Shown here: one piece after another, positions 34,523 through 42,710 of the stretch | Numbering within the stretch: position 1 is the first letter of the stretch | Layout: every line of letters starts with the position of its first letter | Origin: Ruminococcus sp. zg-924 | Lineage (GTDB): Bacteria; Bacillota; Clostridia; Oscillospirales; Acutalibacteraceae | DNA length: 64,000 nt | Direction of reading: 5' to 3' | Assembly: GCF_024433635.1 (NCBI RefSeq) | Contig: NZ_WNJZ01000005.1 | Coordinates: 1-64,000 of the forward strand | The notes under the pieces: model-generated | The model's input: the letters and a program-made list of their open reading frames with translations, nothing else | Databases searched by the model: none | Told to the model about the DNA's origin: nothing | Program-made: the position numbers and the translations under genes

Positions 34523-35731
34523 ATGGATATCTCACTTTATTCAATGGTTATGTCACTAATAACCAGTAGCATAATTATTTTAGTGATTCACTTTTTTACC
34601 AAAAACAGAAAAATTGACAGGCACATCGGTCTTACCAGCATTATTTTCTTATATATTGCCTCAATTATCAGGCTTGCTGTTCCGATTGAATTTCCTGCCA
34701 ATGTTATAATCATAAACGACCCGGTGGTTTACCCTATCTTTTCAGATTTCTTATTTTCTCCGATTATTGACACAAGAACAAGCAACTTTGACCCTATTAA
34801 CAGTATAAGATATGTTGATTTATTTGCGATACTACTGTTAGTTGGTACCGCAATTCTCTTGCTTAGGCAGGCATTAAAATACCATCGCTTTATAAAGCTT
34901 ATAAAAAGCTATACTAATCTTGTCACACCAAGAGAACAAAAGGCATTTGATAAAGCAAAATCAGAAGTAGGTTTTAATCGAAAAGCTGAGCTTAAGGTTA
35001 TTGATGAAAACATCAATCCGATGACTTTCGGAGTTGTTAAACCGGTTATTCTTCTTCCATGCAACGATTTCTCTGATGATGAATTAAGTTTCGTTCTCAA
35101 ACATGAGATTAACCACCAAAAGAACGGTGACCTTTTCATAAAGCTTCTTACAGAGATTTACTGCTGTATCTTTTGGTGGAATCCGTTTGTATATTTGCTT
35201 AAGTACAATCTTTCACAAAAGCTTGAGATTAAGTGCGATTATGCGACAACCCGTGATTATGATATGCAGAAGAAAACAGACTATCTTACCACTATCCTCA
35301 AATGTATGAAAGAGAGCACAAATAAAGAGATAAAAAACACTTTGTCTGTGAAATGCTCGTTTGTAAGTTCAGAGTTTGCTGTTGCAAGTGACGCTGATTT
35401 TGCACTTGAACGCTTCAATTATATACTTGAAACCGATAATCGAAAAGAATTCGGTAAACTTGTTAATATTGCACTTGCTGTTTTTTGTATAATAGTTCTT
35501 GCATTATCTTACATATTTATTTGGCAGCCAAACGGAGGAAGCGTTGTTCCAACTGAAGCGTATATGGACGGTGATGATGGTTGCATTATTTCCGACTCTA
35601 CAAATTCATATCTTGTTCCGCAATCTGACGGCAGTTATTTGTTCTATTTTTCTGAATCCGATGAACCGATATATGTTTCAAAAGAGGAGTTTCAAGAGGG
35701 TTTGTATGATTGTTATCCAATAAAAGAATGA
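34523..35731 (+). CDS. M56-family BlaR1/MecR1-like sensor peptidase
   Basis: A 402-residue membrane protein. The N-terminal part has three or four transmembrane helices. The zinc peptidase motif HEINH is near residue 195 (LKHEINHQKNGD), followed by a further helix (CCIFWWNPFVYLL). A last helix near 320 is followed by about 60 extracellular residues, much shorter than the penicillin-binding sensor of BlaR1, so the signal is unlikely to be sensed in the BlaR1 way. It probably cleaves the BlaI-like repressors. The ribosome binding site is poor, so translation may depend on coupling. Confidence 0.85.
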   Translation: MDISLYSMVMSLITSSIIILVIHFFTKNRKIDRHIGLTSIIFLYIASIIRLAVPIEFPANVIIINDPVVYPIFSDFLFSPIIDTRTSNFDPINSIRYVDLFAILLLVGTAILLLRQALKYHRFIKLIKSYTNLVTPREQKAFDKAKSEVGFNRKAELKVIDENINPMTFGVVKPVILLPCNDFSDDELSFVLKHEINHQKNGDLFIKLLTEIYCCIFWWNPFVYLLKYNLSQKLEIKCDYATTRDYDMQKKTDYLTTILKCMKESTNKEIKNTLSVKCSFVSSEFAVASDADFALERFNYILETDNRKEFGKLVNIALAVFCIIVLALSYIFIWQPNGGSVVPTEAYMDGDDGCIISDSTNSYLVPQSDGSYLFYFSESDEPIYVSKEEFQEGLYDCYPIKE

Positions 35732-35736
35732 GTGAA

Positions 35737-35771
35737 AGTCAGCAGAGTAGAATATTTTTACTCTGCTGACT
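35737..35771 (+). other. Stem-loop between sensor gene and secreted peptide gene
   Basis: AGTCAGCAGAGTA and its complement TACTCTGCTGACT form a 13-pair stem. No T-run follows, so it may be a partial terminator or RNA-stability element that sets the peptide gene's expression. Confidence 0.6.
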
Positions 35772-35798
35772 GGAAATTAATTAAAGGAGGTGATAAGA

Positions 35799-36053
35799 AT
35801 GAAATCGATTAAGAAAACAGTTGCATTTGTTTTGTGTGCCTTAACTCTTCTTTCAAGCGCAGTTATTGCCTCAGCAGCAGAAACAGCTAACGCCGAGGAA
35901 GAAACAATAACAGTAACTGCAATAAAGCCGGGTGATGAGCCACAAGGTGATCAGATTTATTGGAAATATAGAAAATATTTCGGTGTTCTCCAAAAAAGAA
36001 GATGGAATGCAACAAAACGTATATGGGTTGATAAGGCTTGGATAAATGTTTAA
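35799..36053 (+). CDS. Small secreted peptide of unknown function
   Basis: An 84-residue protein with a clear Sec signal peptide (KKTVAFVLCALTLLSSAV, cleavage near ASAAE at residue 26) and a mature part of about 55 residues. The mature peptide starts acidic (TANAEEE) and ends basic and aromatic (KYRKYFGVLQKRRWNATKR). The ribosome binding site, AAAGGAGGTGATAAG, is the strongest in this region, which suggests high expression. It follows the BlaI-BlaI-M56 genes on the same strand and is a possible output of that system. I do not recognise the family; an antimicrobial or signalling peptide is possible but not shown. Confidence 0.7.
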   Translation: MKSIKKTVAFVLCALTLLSSAVIASAAETANAEEETITVTAIKPGDEPQGDQIYWKYRKYFGVLQKRRWNATKRIWVDKAWINV

Positions 36054-36131
36054 TTTTTTTTTGCACGCAAGTGTGAATATAGTACACAATTATTAGTATT
36101 GTACTAATATTACATTTATTCAGTCAAAGGT

Positions 36132-36178
36132 GAAAGCCGCAATAAGGTCATTGTAAACCTTATTGCGGCTTTCGTTTT
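36132..36178 (+). terminator. Terminator after the secreted peptide gene
   Basis: GAAAGCCGCAATAAGG and its exact complement form a 16-pair stem with a 10-base loop, followed by GTTTTAT. The symmetry means it may also end the convergent flavodoxin-like gene. Confidence 0.88.
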
Positions 36179-36195
36179 ATATATACAATTTCCAA

Positions 36196-36885
36196 TTAAG
36201 CGTTCACACTGTTTGCAAGCTGAGTATAGATTTCCTCCGGAATCATTGGCGTGTTTATACGTCCCCAAGTATCTGCTGAGATTTCACCGTTCACAGCATA
36301 TTCATGACCTGCCTCTTTCATAATCTCCAAGAAAGGCTTAGTCACCGGCTCTGCTTCTTTCACATTGAACATTGGAGATTCAGGCACAGTTATAACAGTT
36401 GAGCGTTCCTCGCCAAACATCAGTTTAAACTGAGCTGTCATTGCCTCAAAGTTGTTTTTACCGCTTGGAAAGCCGCAGCCGCAAATCATAATGTAGCGTG
36501 TTTTAGAAAAATCATGCTCACTGATATGCTCATAATGTTCGCCAACCTTAGCCATAGCCATTGACGAAAGCGGCATCGTTCTGTCAACAAGAGCCTTTAA
36601 GTGCGCCGGCATACCATAGCAATATAGCGGGAAGCTCCATATAATTATATCTGATTGCAATATTTCATCAAGGATTTCTCTCATATCGTCCTTAATTACG
36701 CAGGTCCCACCGTTACGCTTGCAAACAAAGCATCCTCTGCAAAATTCGATGTTCTTCCCTATTACATCTATAATTCTTATGTCAAATTTATTTTCACTCT
36801 CCATACCATCAAGAAAAGCACGAGTCATATGCATGGTGTCGCTCCCTTTTCTTTTTGGTGAGCCGTTAAAAACAAGAACCTTCAT
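36196..36885 (-). CDS. Flavodoxin-fold NAD(P)H oxidoreductase, iron-sulfur flavoprotein-like
   Basis: A 229-residue NADPH-dependent FMN reductase-type protein. The FMN phosphate loop is FNGSPKRKGSDT at residues 4-15. A cysteine cluster, CRGCFVCKRNGGTC, near residue 49 resembles the cluster-binding motif of iron-sulfur flavoproteins in anaerobes. It probably acts in electron transfer or oxygen defence. AAGGAGG precedes the ATG. It lies just downstream of an ABC exporter operon on the same strand. Confidence 0.83.
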   Translation of the reverse strand: MKVLVFNGSPKRKGSDTMHMTRAFLDGMESENKFDIRIIDVIGKNIEFCRGCFVCKRNGGTCVIKDDMREILDEILQSDIIIWSFPLYCYGMPAHLKALVDRTMPLSSMAMAKVGEHYEHISEHDFSKTRYIMICGCGFPSGKNNFEAMTAQFKLMFGEERSTVITVPESPMFNVKEAEPVTKPFLEIMKEAGHEYAVNGEISADTWGRINTPMIPEEIYTQLANSVNA

Positions 36886-36909
36886 TTAAATTACCTCCTT
36901 GATTCATTT

Positions 36910-37800
36910 TCATTTACGTTTTAATACATTAATAATAATATATATAGCAACCAAAGCAACAACAGATCCGCCTAAAATCAGATACATTGTGCTCTCCTCT
37001 ACCTTGTCTCCGAAGAAATATATGTTGCAGTCAATGCCATCTTTTATGTTCTCAATAACTTCTGACGGGAAGCCTATGTCTGAAAGTTCATTAAATACGC
37101 CATTCATTGTGTGGTTGCGTATAAGAGCAGTGCCATATGTTCCCGGAAGGAACGACAACACATTTTGCAGACCCTCACTGAAGCTTGAAATCGGCATATA
37201 AGCGCCGCAGATAAATCCATAGCCCGCACTTATAATCGTTCCGACTGCAGAAATCTGACCCTGCGATGATAAAAAGAAGTTTATTATACTTGAAAGTGCT
37301 GTGCCAAACATTACAAGCAGGAACACGTCAATAAATATTAAGGGGATATCAGATACGCTCATATACCAGCCAACATTAGCAAGATAAATTAAGCCGGCTC
37401 CCACAGCAATGAAGCAAATTATCAATGTTGAAACAGCGGTTGAAATGTAGTAACCTAATGCAAGAGTCGAGCGTTTAACAGGAGTAATTGTCAAATCACT
37501 CAATGCGCCTGTAACCTTGTCCTGAACCATAAGCATATTTGACATAAACGCTACTGTTACACAGCAAACAGCCAACAATGACGAAATAAGCTGACTGCCT
37601 ACAAGACCATCAATAACCCCATCGGACACATTAAAGCCCTTTGGAAGTGCATCAACAAAGCTTGAGCGAAAGACATTTGCTAAGAAAGTTGCATACAACA
37701 CAAGCAATATAATCGGTGTAATCAGAGATGTAAAAAACATACCCTTATCTTTAAAAAACAGCTTTGTGTTTCTGCGAATAAGTGCTGATAGTGAACTCAT
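36910..37800 (-). CDS. ABC-2 type transporter permease
   Basis: A 296-residue membrane protein with six helices; the second half carries the usual ABC-2 pattern ISAGYGFICGAYMPISSF near residue 195 and FLPGTYGTALIRNH. It overlaps the ATPase gene by four bases (ATGA). With that ATPase it forms an exporter of drugs, lipids or polysaccharides; the substrate is unknown. Confidence 0.88.
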   Translation of the reverse strand: MSSLSALIRRNTKLFFKDKGMFFTSLITPIILLVLYATFLANVFRSSFVDALPKGFNVSDGVIDGLVGSQLISSLLAVCCVTVAFMSNMLMVQDKVTGALSDLTITPVKRSTLALGYYISTAVSTLIICFIAVGAGLIYLANVGWYMSVSDIPLIFIDVFLLVMFGTALSSIINFFLSSQGQISAVGTIISAGYGFICGAYMPISSFSEGLQNVLSFLPGTYGTALIRNHTMNGVFNELSDIGFPSEVIENIKDGIDCNIYFFGDKVEESTMYLILGGSVVALVAIYIIINVLKRK

Positions 37801-38711
37801 TTTGTTTCGCCTCCTGTAAGTCTTTTTCCCGTAACGGCAAGGAAAACGTCGTCCATTTTACCCTTTGTTATTTCAAAGTCTGTGAATATATCGGGATATT
37901 TAGTGATTAATTTGGTCGCATCAGCGGTAGACGGTACAGCAATTCGATAAGCGTCTCGGATTACTTCGTACGGTTTGTCAAGCAGACTTACCTGCTCCTC
38001 AGTAATAGAGTATAGAGTTATGAAATCGCCTGTGTATGTATTCTTAAGCTGCAAGGGTGTACCCTGTGCCGATATTTTGCCACTGTCGAGTATAATAACA
38101 TAATCAGCGTCGGCAGCTTCCTCCATATAGTGAGTTGTTAGGAATACAGTCATATTTTCCTGATGGCGTAGCTGTGAAACAACGTTCCAAACTGTTTTTC
38201 TTGTCTGTGGATCAAGACCTGTTGTCGGTTCGTCCAGGATAAGAATTTTAGGCTTATGAAGAAGCGCACGAGCAATGTCAATTCTTCTGCGCTGACCGCC
38301 CGATAGTTTGCCAACCTGTCTCTTTAAAATTCCGTTGAATTCCAAAAGCTCTGAAAGTTCATTTAATCTATCCTTAAACGCATTTCCTGATATACCGTAA
38401 AGTGCCGCACGGCTTTTGAGGTTGTCATAAACTGACAGCGACTTATCAAGCACTGAGTTCTGAAAAACTACGCCCAATTCACTTTTAATTTTGTCAACAC
38501 TTTTGTCAAGGTCTGCTCCGTCAACCACAATCTTACCACTGTCCTTTTTTAGTTGACCGCACATAATAGAGATTGTCGTACTTTTTCCTGCTCCGTTAAG
38601 TCCTAAAAAAGCGAAAAGCTCTCCCCTCTTAACCTTGAAGCTTAAATCCTGAACTGCCTTAACCTCGCCAAAGCTTTTGCTCAAATTGCTTATTTCAATA
38701 ATATTGCTCAT
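37797..38711 (-). CDS. ABC transporter ATP-binding protein of the ABC-2 exporter
   Basis: A 304-residue ABC ATPase with Walker A GLNGAGKSTT near residue 38, signature KLSGGQRRRIDIARAL near 137, Walker B ILILDEPTTGLD and the switch histidine in TTHYMEEA. The C-terminal extension of about 80 residues is usual for daunorubicin-resistance-type ATPases. It is four bases downstream of the DUF3021 gene. Confidence 0.92.
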   Translation of the reverse strand: MSNIIEISNLSKSFGEVKAVQDLSFKVKRGELFAFLGLNGAGKSTTISIMCGQLKKDSGKIVVDGADLDKSVDKIKSELGVVFQNSVLDKSLSVYDNLKSRAALYGISGNAFKDRLNELSELLEFNGILKRQVGKLSGGQRRRIDIARALLHKPKILILDEPTTGLDPQTRKTVWNVVSQLRHQENMTVFLTTHYMEEAADADYVIILDSGKISAQGTPLQLKNTYTGDFITLYSITEEQVSLLDKPYEVIRDAYRIAVPSTADATKLITKYPDIFTDFEITKGKMDDVFLAVTGKRLTGGETK

Positions 38712-38714
38712 TGC

Positions 38715-39146
38715 TCACTTTCTCTCCTCTCTGCGATGTCTGAGTTTTTCATTTATTTCGTCTGCAGTTTTTCGGTCAATCAAATAGCTTGAAAACCGCA
38801 CAAACACGTCAACCAAAAGAATGACTGCAACCATAACACAGCCGCCGATAAAGCCCCGGTACATTCCAATGAAATAACCCATAGTCATTAGAACTATTTC
38901 AATCAATACAGTGTGAATTACGGTGCGTATCCAATGCTGCTTTCTACTCAATTCATTTTTTGAATAATACACAAGCGTTGTTAAATCAGCCGCCAGTGAA
39001 AACAGACCGGCCTGCCACAAATATGAAATCGGAATTTGTGTTGTCGGGTCTGTTGAACTCACAATTGCAAGTGTTGCAAACATTGTTCCTGTGTATATAA
39101 TAAAAAAGTGCAATATCAAAGTTCGAATCCATTCGTTTTTATTCAT
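38715..39146 (-). CDS. DUF3021 membrane protein
   Basis: A 143-residue protein with four predicted helices and the DUF3021 patterns TLILHFFIIYTGTMF and YFIGMYRGF. Such proteins are very often encoded next to LytTR regulators and ABC-2 exporters, as here, and probably tune the regulator at the membrane. AAGGAG precedes the ATG. Confidence 0.82.
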   Translation of the reverse strand: MNKNEWIRTLILHFFIIYTGTMFATLAIVSSTDPTTQIPISYLWQAGLFSLAADLTTLVYYSKNELSRKQHWIRTVIHTVLIEIVLMTMGYFIGMYRGFIGGCVMVAVILLVDVFVRFSSYLIDRKTADEINEKLRHRREERK

Positions 39147-39175
39147 AGTATCATTCTCCTTTCATTGTCGGCTCG

Positions 39176-39613
39176 TTAAATACCCATACGCTTTTTAAGC
39201 TCGCTTACATACTGCCGAGATACCACAGCCTTTTCACCGTTTAACAAGGTTGCTTCAAAGCGACCGGAAATGGACGGCGTTATGTAGTCAATTTTATCTG
39301 CGTTGATTATCATTGATTTTGCCGCACGAAAAAGGTTTGTACCACGACTAAGCTCTTCAAATTCATATAGCTTCAGTCTGCTGTCATAAACATCATCTTT
39401 GCAATATATAAAAGACTTATTTTCAACAACTTCGAAGTAATAAATCTCGTCAAAGCTCAGTCTGTGTATCGTTTTTTCCTTATAACCGATTATGCCCTTA
39501 TTTGATGTCTTTAGCTCCTGAAGCATCTTCACAGTATTAGAGTTGATATTATGACAACGGATAATGATTTCCTCTTCAATATCATTGTCGATTTCTTCAA
39601 TCGAAATTCTCAT
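39176..39613 (-). CDS. LytTR-family DNA-binding regulator
   Basis: A 145-residue protein with a LytTR domain in residues about 45-142 (IHRLSFDEIYYFEVVENKSFIYC, then RAAKSMIINADKIDYI and SRQYVSELKKRMG). There is no receiver domain. It heads the exporter operon after AGGAGG and probably regulates it. Confidence 0.88.
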   Translation of the reverse strand: MRISIEEIDNDIEEEIIIRCHNINSNTVKMLQELKTSNKGIIGYKEKTIHRLSFDEIYYFEVVENKSFIYCKDDVYDSRLKLYEFEELSRGTNLFRAAKSMIINADKIDYITPSISGRFEATLLNGEKAVVSRQYVSELKKRMGI

Positions 39614-39929
39614 ATCTTTATCCTCCTCGATAATTAGAATAACGCATTGAAATTAATATGTAAATACAAAATTTGCAAGCTGTTAAAATTCTTTGGTAAG
39701 ATGCATATAAGCTGCTGAAAGCGGTTTATCACCTAACAAAATGCGCCGCAAGTAATACTTGCGGCGTAAAAACTGGCATAATAATAGTCAATATAAAAAA
39801 CTTAAATTATAATAATGTTTAAGTTTGTTGTATTACCATATACGACGTCGAAAGGAATGGTAAAAAACATTACGTTTGGTCAGCATAGCATTAAGTAGCA
39901 TTACGTTATTATTATACGAATTAGTATTG
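39614..39929. other. Gene-free region between two operons
   Basis: No gene is seen. A hairpin at 39744-39771 (CGCCGCAAGTA with its complement) is followed on the minus strand by ATTTTG and probably ends transcription of the two-component operon. The right part has short repeats of CATTACGTT and AGCATTA without a known role. Confidence 0.45.
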
Positions 39930-41162
39930 CTACACCATTCTGAACACAGCTGAAACCGTCATAATTTTATCTTTACATTCGGCAAAAATATCTCCATCCA
40001 TTTTTTTCATAAGTCTACGGCATATATACAGTCCAAGTCCGCTGCCGGTGTTTGAGCCGACATTTGAACCACGCCAAAAGCTGTCAAATATGTGGGTAAG
40101 CTCACTGTCAGATAGCTGTGAGCCTGTATTTGATACGGATACAATAATACAGTCCTCCTCATGGGCAAATGACAGTGAAATACTCTTTCCGTCACCGTAC
40201 TTAACCGCATTTTCTATTATATTTTGCAGCACCTCAACGCCACGGTCAATATCGCCCTTTAGCAGACAATCACAGTATTTATTTACAATGAATTCAATTT
40301 TTAGCAAGTCAAGCTTGTCAGAATAAAAGCGTTTTATTTCGTTTATCATTGCTGATAAATAGAACTCGCCGTTATTCACCGAGAGGTTGAGAAAGTCCTC
40401 GTTAGACGCCTTTATTATTTCATCAACATAGCCCCTGATTTCATCGCACTTTCCGCTTATGCTTGCGGCAATCTTGTTTTTCTTTTCCTCTTCTTTATAC
40501 AAATTTTTTTCAAGTGCTTTTGCGTACAGCTCTATTATGCCAAGCGGCGTTTTTATGTCATGAGAAAGCGAAAGTACAAGTGTTTTCTTATCCTTTTGAA
40601 GCGCAAGCTCCTGCGTTTTTTGTTGCTCAAGCTTTTCACGCAACAGGTCAAGTCCCCAAACAAACCTGCCGAAGAATCTGTTTTTATTTTCCTTAAGCGC
40701 AATTGTAAGATTCCCCTTGGCTAGTTCAAACGGAACCTCGCACAATGTATTAAACGGCTTGACCATTTTGAAGTATATATAAAATAAAATAACAATTACT
40801 ACAACTGCCATTATAGTAAGAGCAATATTAATAAGCACAAGCATATTGCTATTATCATTGTTAAATTTATATTCAAATCGATAGACTGAGCCGTCAATTT
40901 CTTTTATCAGAAAATCGCTGTCAGTATTATAAAAGGAGGATTTATTATTCTCGTCAAGCACTTCAACGGCTGTTATGTAATTATACTCGGACAAATCAAA
41001 GCTTTCACCATTTAGTATAGCTTGTTCAATTCGGCTTGCTTCAACTCGGTACGGTCTGCCGCTTTCATCGTTGCTCTGTGAAAGAAACAATATATTAACC
41101 GCCACAAACACAGCGATAATTACAGATATAACAGCGGCAAGCACAACTTTAAAGCCTTTCAA
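39930..41162 (-). CDS. Sensor histidine kinase
   Basis: A 410-residue membrane kinase. Two helices (residues about 7-29 and 108-130) flank an extracellular sensor of 80 residues. A HAMP-like region is followed by the phosphoacceptor LSLSHDIKTPLG near 203, then N-box IIENAVKYGDGK and G-box NTGSGLGLYI. It starts at a TTG that overlaps the stop of the response regulator gene. Its output is probably the ABC exporter encoded upstream of the pair. Confidence 0.9.
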   Translation of the reverse strand: MKGFKVVLAAVISVIIAVFVAVNILFLSQSNDESGRPYRVEASRIEQAILNGESFDLSEYNYITAVEVLDENNKSSFYNTDSDFLIKEIDGSVYRFEYKFNNDNSNMLVLINIALTIMAVVVIVILFYIYFKMVKPFNTLCEVPFELAKGNLTIALKENKNRFFGRFVWGLDLLREKLEQQKTQELALQKDKKTLVLSLSHDIKTPLGIIELYAKALEKNLYKEEEKKNKIAASISGKCDEIRGYVDEIIKASNEDFLNLSVNNGEFYLSAMINEIKRFYSDKLDLLKIEFIVNKYCDCLLKGDIDRGVEVLQNIIENAVKYGDGKSISLSFAHEEDCIIVSVSNTGSQLSDSELTHIFDSFWRGSNVGSNTGSGLGLYICRRLMKKMDGDIFAECKDKIMTVSAVFRMV

Positions 41163-41839
41163 AATTGCTCGCCCTCCCGCTCATAACGGTAGCCTATTCC
41201 CCACACAGTTACAATTCGCTTGGGATTTTTAGGCTCGTCCTCTATCTTCTGCCTTAACCATTTTATATGTACAGTTAAGGTCTGAGGTTCACTGAAGCTG
41301 TCGAATCCCCATATCTTATTGAAAAGCATATCTTTGCTGAGTGTTTGTCCGGAATTTTCCATAAGCAGAGCGAGCAAGTCAAATTCCTTTTGAGTCATTT
41401 CTATTAACTTATTATCCTTAAATACAACTCTCTTTGACTTATCAAGACGTAAATTACCGTCCGTTATGCTTTCGCTTTGGTATCTGCGCTTAAATATTCC
41501 TCTGATTTTTGCAAGCAGAATGTCAATGTCATAAGGCTTTTCGATATAGTCATCCGCTCCAAGAAGCAACCCTGCAAGCTTGTCGTCCTTTGCGGTTTTA
41601 GCACTGACAATAATTATCGGTGTGTTCGAGGACTCACGTATTTTTCTGCAAACTGTTAAGCCGTCAACTTTTGGCAGCATTACATCGAGCACAACAAGCC
41701 TTGCGCCTTCTCTTTCAAAGTGACGCAAAGCATCCTCTGCGCTTTCACACAGCACAACGGAGTAATTCTCATTTTTTAAAAAGTCGCAAAGCAACCCGCC
41801 CATTTCGGCGTTATCCTCAACAACGAGTATATCTGTCAC
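41159..41839 (-). CDS. OmpR/PhoB-family response regulator
   Basis: A 226-residue regulator. The receiver domain has EDN near residue 8, phosphorylated aspartate in LVVLDVMLPKVDG near 52 and lysine in YIEKPYD near 103. The C-terminal winged helix ends in LTVHIKWLRQKIE and GIGYRYE. It uses a GTG start after AGGAGG. It pairs with the downstream kinase and lies after the ABC genes. Confidence 0.93.
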   Translation of the reverse strand: MTDILVVEDNAEMGGLLCDFLKNENYSVVLCESAEDALRHFEREGARLVVLDVMLPKVDGLTVCRKIRESSNTPIIIVSAKTAKDDKLAGLLLGADDYIEKPYDIDILLAKIRGIFKRRYQSESITDGNLRLDKSKRVVFKDNKLIEMTQKEFDLLALLMENSGQTLSKDMLFNKIWGFDSFSEPQTLTVHIKWLRQKIEDEPKNPKRIVTVWGIGYRYEREGEQF

Positions 41840-41917
41840 AACAAATCCTCCTGTTATATTCCAATAAGCTGTGCAGTATAGCTCATTGCCAAATGCACAG
41901 CTTATTTAAGCATATAT

Positions 41918-42685
41918 TTACCAGCCCATTTCCATAAGCCAGTTGTTCAGACTGCGCTCACGTTGCCTAAGCTCGTTTTCGGATTTATACCTATCAAAAT
42001 TATACTCGCCTTTGATGTTGCCGTCAACTATATACATTACTCTTGTGCATTTTGCGGCAACCTTTACATCGTGGGTTACAAGCATAATTGTTGTACCGTC
42101 GGCGTTGATTTTTCTTAGCTCCTCCATAACCTCGTCTGAGCTTGTGCGGTTTAACGCACCGGTAGGCTCATCTGCGAAAATCATCTGCGGCTTGTTTATC
42201 ATACTTCTGCAAATGCAGGCACGCTGAAGCTGACCACCGGAAACCTCGTTTATATCATTATCTGCTATTTCAATAATGCCGAGCTTACGCATAAGCGACA
42301 TACCGTATTCAACCTTTTCTTTTTTAGAAAGCATGTTTTTCTTTGATTGGCAGGCAGGCAAAACAATATTGTCAAGGACAGAAAGATTTTTAAGCATATA
42401 CATCTGCTGAAAGATAAAGCCCATTTCATCAAGCCGAATTGAGGCAAGCTCGCTTGATTTCAGTGAGGCTATATTCCTGCCGTCAAACACAACCTCGCCC
42501 GCTGTTGCCTTATCCATACCCGACACAGTATATAGCAAAGTTGATTTGCCTGACCCTGACGGTCCCATTATAGCTACCATTTCACCCTGCTCAACTTTAA
42601 AGTTCACATTTTTGAGTACATTGTTCTGACGTTTGTTTGTTATATATGTTTTGCAAAGATTATTTACTTCAAGTACGTTTCTCAT
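41918..42685 (-). CDS. ABC transporter ATP-binding protein (peptide/lantibiotic exporter type)
   Basis: A 255-residue ATPase of the MacB/BceA type with Walker A GPSGSGKSTL near residue 41, signature EVSGGQLQRACICRSM near 143, Walker B MIFADEPTGALN and switch histidine VTHDVK. It is encoded 25 bases after the large FtsX permease and partners it. AGGAGG precedes the ATG. Confidence 0.93.
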   Translation of the reverse strand: MRNVLEVNNLCKTYITNKRQNNVLKNVNFKVEQGEMVAIMGPSGSGKSTLLYTVSGMDKATAGEVVFDGRNIASLKSSELASIRLDEMGFIFQQMYMLKNLSVLDNIVLPACQSKKNMLSKKEKVEYGMSLMRKLGIIEIADNDINEVSGGQLQRACICRSMINKPQMIFADEPTGALNRTSSDEVMEELRKINADGTTIMLVTHDVKVAAKCTRVMYIVDGNIKGEYNFDRYKSENELRQRERSLNNWLMEMGW

Positions 42686-42710
42686 AAGTTTCCTCCTACC
42701 TTTCTATACA

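Noticed and set aside
39614-39929. Possible riboswitch in front of the LytTR operon
   Set aside because: The hairpin here is downstream of the two-component genes and looks like a terminator; no known aptamer pattern could be found.
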